Source: Candidatus Eiseniibacteriota bacterium (GTDB lineage Bacteria > Eisenbacteria > RBG-16-71-46 > CAIMUX01 > WJJG01). From it: a DNA stretch of 64,000 nt. This document shows, in pieces, positions 61,139 through 64,000 of the stretch. The stretch is from contig JAGMBO010000019.1 in assembly GCA_023129715.1 (NCBI GenBank), forward strand, positions 1-64,000. The letters are read 5' to 3'. Position 1 is the first letter of the stretch; each line of letters starts with the position of its first letter. Position numbers and translations under genes: made by a program. Under the pieces are notes generated by a model. It saw nothing but the letters and a program-made list of their open reading frames with translations. It made no database searches and was not told the origin of the DNA.

Positions 61139-62188
61139 GTGGTGATTCCCGAGAAGATGACTGCTGCGGTCCTCCATGGGCCGAAGGAGCTCAAGATCGA
61201 GGAGATCGAGTGCCCGCGGCCGGGGCCCGGAGAAGTCCTCGTCGAGGTCGCGGCCAATGGCCTCTGTCACACGGATGTGACCTACTATGCCGCCCAGATC
61301 CCCGAGAAGATGCGCATCTACCCGCTCGTGCTGGGGCATGAGGCCGCGGGGCGCGTGGTTGCACTGGGTGAGGGGGCGGCCGGGCTGGCAGAGGGCGACA
61401 GCGTCCTGTTGCCGCCCGTCTACGGCTGCGGCGAGTGTGATCAATGCCGGGCCGGCCTCGACAATCTTTGCCGGCGATCGAACATGCTCGGGGGCACGCG
61501 CCAGGGCGCCTACGCCCAATACGTTGCGTTGCCGGCCAGGTACGCCTTCAAGATGAACCCCACGGTCGAGCTCGAACGGGCCTGTGTCGCGGCCGACGCG
61601 GTCGCTACCGTCTACTACGCACTGAAGGAGCGCGTGCAGATCAAGGCGGGAGATGCGGTCGTCGTGTTTGGCGCCGGGGGACTCGGCCTGGCGGCGTTGA
61701 ATGTCGCCCGGGAACTCGGGGCCGCCAAACTCTATGCCGTCGATGTTCGGGAGGACAGCCTTGCCGCGGCGCGCAGGCTGGGCGCCGAGGTGATCAATGC
61801 CGAGGGCAAGGAGAAGGTCTTCAAGGAGCTCAAGTCGCTCTCCAACGACGGCATTCGCGTCGCCCTCGACTGTGTCGGCCTGGGGGCGACGATCGCCGAG
61901 GCGTTTGGGACCGTCTGCAAGGGGGGCGAGGTCGCGGTGATCGGATTCACGCTTGAGAAAGTGACGCTCAGCGCCGGTACCTTCATGGGGCTCCAGAAAC
62001 GCATCGGCGGTTCCTGGGGTTGCCCGACGCGCCTCTTCCCTGAGGTTGTCCGCCTCCTCGAGGGCGGGAGAATCGACTTCGATGTCCTGGTGAGCCGGTT
62101 CTACTCGCTGGCCGATGTCGAACAGGCCTTCGCGGACCTCGAGGCGGGCAAGATCGTCGGGCGTGCGGTAGTGCGGATTCCACATTGA
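61139..62188 (+). CDS. zinc-dependent alcohol dehydrogenase (Had-like)
   Basis: The 349-residue protein is a medium-chain dehydrogenase: NGLCHTDVTYY near 39 and LVLGHEAAGRVV near 65 bind the catalytic zinc, CGECDQCRAGLDNLC near 98-112 the structural zinc, and VVFGAGGLGLAALNVAREL near 177 the coenzyme. In benzoyl-CoA pathways such an enzyme (Had/BamQ) oxidises a cyclic 6-hydroxy-enoyl-CoA before the ring hydrolase acts, and the gene lies directly after such a hydrolase here. The start GTG 61139 follows GGGGGAGGAAG. The assignment to Had is by context, not by a diagnostic residue. Confidence 0.83.
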   Translation: MVIPEKMTAAVLHGPKELKIEEIECPRPGPGEVLVEVAANGLCHTDVTYYAAQIPEKMRIYPLVLGHEAAGRVVALGEGAAGLAEGDSVLLPPVYGCGECDQCRAGLDNLCRRSNMLGGTRQGAYAQYVALPARYAFKMNPTVELERACVAADAVATVYYALKERVQIKAGDAVVVFGAGGLGLAALNVARELGAAKLYAVDVREDSLAAARRLGAEVINAEGKEKVFKELKSLSNDGIRVALDCVGLGATIAEAFGTVCKGGEVAVIGFTLEKVTLSAGTFMGLQKRIGGSWGCPTRLFPEVVRLLEGGRIDFDVLVSRFYSLADVEQAFADLEAGKIVGRAVVRIPH

Positions 62189-62271
62189 GCCGGGCTGCCG
62201 TCCGTCGCGGCGGCCGGCCGGGAGAAGGGGACGGTCCGGCCTGCCCACTATGGGCCAGAGGGAGTTTCGCC

Positions 62272-63015
62272 ATGAACCTGGAAGGCAAGAATGCCATCGT
62301 GACCGGGGGCAGCATTGGGATCGGGACGTCGATCGTCCTGCATCTCGCCAGGGCGGGGGCCAACGTGGCCCTCAACTACCGGCGTCACGCGGATGAGGCC
62401 CAGGCCGTGATCGCCGAGGTCGAAAAGCTGGGCCGCAAGGGGCTCGCGGTCCAGGCCGATGTCGGCTCGGCGGATGCAGCCGCGCGCATGGTCGCGGAAG
62501 TCGTGGCGGAGTTCGGCTCGCTGGACATCCTCGTGTGCAACGCCGGGATCAACCGCGACGCCGTGATCTGGAAGATGACGGAGGAACAGTGGGATCAGGT
62601 GATCACCACCAACCTCAAGGGGTACTTCAACTACATCCATGCCGCGGCGCCCCACTTCCGCGAGCAGAAACGTGGGTGCATCATCAACATTACGTCGATC
62701 AATGGCCTGCGCGGGAAGTTCGGCCAGGCCAACTACGCCGCGTCAAAGGCCGGCATTATCGGCCTCACCAAGACCGTGGCCCGTGAACTGGGACGCTCCG
62801 GGGTCACCGCCAACGCGATCGCCCCAGGAATGATTCTGACCGACATGGCCCGAAAGCTGGATCAGAAGTGGCTCGATGCTGCCCGTGAGGAAACCGTCCT
62901 CGGCAAGCTGGGCGAACTGGAAGATGTGGCCCACCTGGTCGTTTTCCTGGCCTCCGACCTAGCGGGACACATCACGGGTCAAGTCATTTCCGTCGATGGC
63001 GGTCAGTACATCTAG
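62272..63015 (+). CDS. short-chain dehydrogenase/reductase (FabG/PhaB/BadH-like)
   Basis: The 247-residue SDR has TGGSIGIGTSIVLHLA near 11 (TGxxxGIG), NAGINRD near 87, the catalytic Ser in INITSINGL and YAASK near 152-156, and ends GQVISVDGGQYI. It interconverts 3-hydroxyacyl- and 3-oxoacyl-CoA or a ring-hydroxyl, with NAD(P). ATG 62272 is taken because it directly starts the Rossmann fold after a GAGGGAG site; upstream codons are non-protein-like. In the alicyclic pathway BadH is an SDR of this type. Confidence 0.85.
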   Translation: MNLEGKNAIVTGGSIGIGTSIVLHLARAGANVALNYRRHADEAQAVIAEVEKLGRKGLAVQADVGSADAAARMVAEVVAEFGSLDILVCNAGINRDAVIWKMTEEQWDQVITTNLKGYFNYIHAAAPHFREQKRGCIINITSINGLRGKFGQANYAASKAGIIGLTKTVARELGRSGVTANAIAPGMILTDMARKLDQKWLDAAREETVLGKLGELEDVAHLVVFLASDLAGHITGQVISVDGGQYI

Positions 63016-63029
63016 CGGAGGGGACGCAT

Positions 63030-63866
63030 ATGGCTGAGGAAGTCGTTCTGCTTGAGAGCGCCGCCGATAACCGGCACATCGCCGTCTTGACCCTGAACCG
63101 GCCGGAGGCGGGCAACGCGCTCAACACGCCGATGCTGGAGGCCATGGCGGACCGATTCGACGAGGTGGAGGCCGATACTACATTCCGAGTCATGATCATG
63201 AGATCGGCCGGCAAGCACGCCAGCTTCGGCGCCGATCTGAATGAGCTGGTGGTCAAGGCCCCGGACGGCTATGCAAACATGTCACGCAGCGACGCCCAGA
63301 AGCACGTTGCTGACGGCCGCGCTGCGGCGCAGAAGCTGTTCGATCTGCGCGTTCCCACCATCGGCATCATGCATAGCTTCTGTCTTGGGGGGGGCGCCGA
63401 GTTCTACACGCTCTGCGATGTTCTCTACGGTGCATCCGGCGGCAAGGAAGAAGGTGGGCTGGTCTATGGCTTCCCCGAGCCGACGATCGGCGTGATGGCC
63501 GGGTGGATGGGGCCGGAGGTCCTGACCCGGCGGATTGGAGCTGGATTCGCGAAGGACCTGCTCTGCAGCGGGCGCATGATCGGCGCGGCGGATGCGCTCG
63601 CGATGGGTGTTGTGCAGGCTCTCTATCCCAAGGAGGAGTTGTTTGACCGCGCGTTGAAGTGGGCCGGGAAGGTCGCGGCGAATGCTCCGCTGGCCATCGA
63701 GTCGACGCGCCGCACGCTGAACCGCGTGCTCTTCCCCGCATTCCGCGAGGTGCTTGGTTCCACGGGTGCTGAGACGGTCGAGAACCTGATGACGGCTGAC
63801 TTCATCAAGGGCGCGACCAAGATCTTGACCAAGTCAAAGGACCATCCCGCGTACGACAGACGTTGA
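63030..63866 (+). CDS. enoyl-CoA hydratase/isomerase family protein
   Basis: The 278-residue crotonase has AVLTLNRPEAGNALNTPMLE near 11, HASFGADLNEL near 63 (oxyanion-hole region), GIMHSFCLGGGAEFYTLCD near 108 and YGFPEPTIGVMAGWMGPEVL near 145. It would hydrate a (possibly cyclic) enoyl- or dienoyl-CoA. The usual catalytic Glu following LGGG is replaced by the GGGAEF context, where E is present. ATG 63030 has GGAGGGG 7 bases upstream. It forms the step before the dehydrogenase/hydrolase pair if the pathway is of the benzoyl-CoA kind. Confidence 0.8.
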   Translation: MAEEVVLLESAADNRHIAVLTLNRPEAGNALNTPMLEAMADRFDEVEADTTFRVMIMRSAGKHASFGADLNELVVKAPDGYANMSRSDAQKHVADGRAAAQKLFDLRVPTIGIMHSFCLGGGAEFYTLCDVLYGASGGKEEGGLVYGFPEPTIGVMAGWMGPEVLTRRIGAGFAKDLLCSGRMIGAADALAMGVVQALYPKEELFDRALKWAGKVAANAPLAIESTRRTLNRVLFPAFREVLGSTGAETVENLMTADFIKGATKILTKSKDHPAYDRR

Positions 63867-63940
63867 CCAGAGACGCATCCAGGCAGGGGGCACGTTTGGG
63901 GCCCGGAGTTCCACCTGCTGGGAACCGAGGGAGGAGCAAG

Positions 63941-64000
63941 ATGGCATTCCCGCTCGACCCACCGATCATGATCCTTGCGGGAGCACGGACGCCCTGGGGA
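63941..64000 (+). CDS. second thiolase, 5' end only
   Basis: The first 20 codons read MAFPLDPPIMILAGARTPWG after a GGAGGAG site; ILAGARTPWG is the N-terminal strand of thiolases (commonly SAARTPFG). The gene runs out of the window. It continues the catabolic cluster. Confidence 0.75.
   Translation, partial: MAFPLDPPIMILAGARTPWG

Overview
The window is about 62% G+C bacterial chromosome with no rRNA, no tRNA that I could recognise and no CRISPR array. A sigma-54 activator, outer-membrane beta-barrels, lipoproteins, a FlgD-like C-terminal sorting fragment and oxygen-sensitive tungsten and Fe-S enzymes suggest a Gram-negative anaerobe or facultative anaerobe, perhaps an uncultivated FCB-type lineage (Eisenbacteria, Krumholzibacteriota or Latescibacterota-like). 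That placement is a guess from gene style.

Region 1 (1-18.1 kb) is a defence-like island. It holds the end of a DUF1156 DNA methyltransferase (with an in-frame stop near the window edge), a HEPN/DUF499 ATPase, and an AbiEi/AbiEii pair behind a perfect inverted-repeat operator. A CARF-domain sigma-54 activator follows, divergent from a porin-like gene that carries a near-consensus -24/-12 promoter. After a lipoprotein comes a tightly coupled trio: an unknown protein, a two-HKD phospholipase-D-like protein and a giant SNF2 helicase. DUF1156, DUF499, PLD and SNF2 proteins recur together in anti-phage systems, but this arrangement, with a putative oligonucleotide-sensing transcription factor beside it, fits no system I can name with confidence.

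Region 2 (18.2-30 kb) is mostly household or unknown: two DUF3857/transglutaminase-like exported proteins (one lacking its catalytic Cys), a frameshifted Yip1 protein, an M48 peptidase, an ankyrin remnant, a DUF4846 protein and a SWIM/SNF2 helicase with three 13-bp repeats upstream.

Region 3 (30-32.3 kb) is a small cassette array without a visible integrase. Three minus-strand cassettes (a small conserved protein, HigBA, a ribbon-helix-helix antitoxin) each end in an attC-like hairpin. The array lies between a broken fragment and an intact copy of a TOTE-type primase-helicase gene.

Region 4 (35-45 kb) mixes membrane proteins and an M50 protease with toxin-antitoxin genes and debris: an MNT gene with truncated HEPN partner, a DUF4143 ATPase, a DUF4160-like pair, MazF, and FlgD-like and GNAT remnants. 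A lipoprotein with 36-bp tandem repeats inside its coding start is also here.

Region 5 (45.2-64 kb, all plus strand) is a long catabolic operon. It encodes two kinds of acyl-CoA synthetase, a single HgdB/BcrC-type reductase or dehydratase subunit with its ATP-driven activator, a three-subunit tungsten aldehyde oxidoreductase set, a PanE-like reductase, a BamA/BadI/MenB-like crotonase with a C-terminal zinc ribbon, a zinc alcohol dehydrogenase, an SDR, another crotonase, a dehydrogenase-hydratase fusion and two thiolases. The set resembles anaerobic benzoyl-CoA or alicyclic-acid degradation, but the reductase is reduced to a two-protein form. The substrate cannot be fixed from sequence alone.
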